Position numbers and translations under genes: made by a program. Positions 5,826 to 6,318 of a DNA stretch of 6,318 nt are shown here, in pieces (position 1 is the stretch's first letter; each line of letters starts with the position of its first letter). The DNA lies in contig ONFW01000127.1 in the NCBI GenBank assembly GCA_900317215.1, positions 1 through 6,318 on the forward strand, given 5' to 3'. This stretch comes from an uncultured Eubacteriales bacterium. Lineage in GTDB: Bacteria; Bacillota; Clostridia; Oscillospirales; Acutalibacteraceae. A model generated the notes under the pieces. It did not search any database. It saw nothing but the letters and a program-made list of their open reading frames with translations, and was not told where the DNA came from.

Positions 5826-6318
5826 AATGCTCTCCTTTCTGTACCTGCTGAGCTTGCTGTTTTCTGAGCCTTCTCAGCGTTATGGAAGAGGAAATAAGCT
5901 CTATCAGGAAAATAAGTACGGAACCGTCAAAGATAAGAGAAATCACCGTGGACAGATCAAAGCTTTGCGTGAAAAATAATACTTCAAGAAGCAGGCTCGA
6001 GGATTGTAGCAGGATAATAAAGCCTGTAAGTATCAGATACCTTCTTTTCTTGCCTGAGCCCTCGGAGACGGCGCACAGACCTGCTATACAGTACATCAAA
6101 AAGTAGATCACTGACAGAACTCCAACTATCACATATACGATAAACCACTCGGAAAACGGCAACGCCTCTCCAAGCTCATCCTTATAGAAAATAAAGACCA
6201 GAAAAATTTTAATAAGTACCCATACGCTCAGGGCAACAATGCCACCTCCGAGAGTTGTCAGGTTATTTTCCAGCCTGCGGATGCGCGCCGCAGGGGAGCC
6301 TGTAAAGGGCTTATCGGG
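5815..6318 (-). CDS. Four-helix membrane protein, 5' end cut by window edge
   Basis: The frame is open from the TGA at 5815-5817 to the right edge, giving 167 residues. No ATG or GTG occurs in frame; a TTG at 6160-6162 falls between the first and second hydrophobic segments, so it is unlikely to be the start and the true one lies beyond the window. Four membrane segments are visible (about 22-45, 58-83, 94-117 and 124-147 of the visible part), with a basic loop SGKKRRY between the second and third and a polar tail RRLRKQQAQQ after the fourth. The N-terminal visible part (PAARIRRLENN) is charged and may be a cytoplasmic lead-in. No family was recognised. It is the most upstream gene seen in the operon; its stop lies 11 bp inside the DUF6765 gene. 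The operon promoter is outside the window. Confidence 0.8.
   Translation of the reverse strand, partial: PDKPFTGSPAARIRRLENNLTTLGGGIVALSVWVLIKIFLVFIFYKDELGEALPFSEWFIVYVIVGVLSVIYFLMYCIAGLCAVSEGSGKKRRYLILTGFIILLQSSSLLLEVLFFTQSFDLSTVISLIFDGSVLIFLIELISSSITLRRLRKQQAQQVQKGEHYEF

Noticed and set aside
6160..6162. TTG as the start codon of the membrane protein ending at 5815
   Set aside because: The same frame stays open to the right edge and adds a complete hydrophobic helix upstream, so the start lies outside the window.

Overview
The window looks like chromosomal DNA of a low-to-moderate GC Gram-positive anaerobe of class Clostridia, most likely Ruminococcus or a close relative in the Oscillospiraceae. 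The grounds are strong AGGAGG-type ribosome binding sites, near-consensus sigma-A promoters, a TnpV-family protein, a BspA-like leucine-rich-repeat surface protein of the kind common in ruminococci, and a DUF6765 gene. The taxonomy is an inference from protein style; no marker gene settles it.

Layout. (1) 1-750, minus strand: the first 250 codons of leuB (3-isopropylmalate dehydrogenase), cut by the left edge and preceded by a near-consensus promoter at 808-836. (2) 1033-1371, plus strand: an orphan TnpV-like small protein whose promoter is overlapped by an 18-bp near-palindrome, a plausible operator. (3) 1372-1763: no convincing gene, perhaps decayed coding sequence. (4) 1764-2671, plus: a surface-anchored LRR_5 protein split by what looks like a one-base deletion near 2094, with signal peptide, repeats, linker and C-terminal membrane anchor all still recognisable. 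(5) 2850-3987, plus: two genes overlapping by 8 bp, a stand-alone GyrI-like small-molecule-binding protein and a CDP-alcohol phosphatidyltransferase, closed by a strong terminator. (6) 4066-6318, minus: a convergent three-gene block with start/stop overlaps (4-TM membrane protein cut by the right edge, DUF6765 protein with a phospholipase C-like His/Asp motif, six-TM DUF308/HdeD-like protein) ending in its own terminator.

How the genes relate. leuB belongs to leucine biosynthesis and is unrelated to the rest. The TnpV gene, the broken LRR gene and the gene-poor stretches around them form an accessory, decaying zone. Two tightly coupled units follow. The GyrI-like/phosphatidyltransferase pair may join small-molecule binding or detoxification to lipid-headgroup chemistry. 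The membrane protein/DUF6765/DUF308 block has no established function and is the best candidate here for an undescribed system, though the sequence alone shows only co-expression and a possible metal-dependent hydrolase fold.
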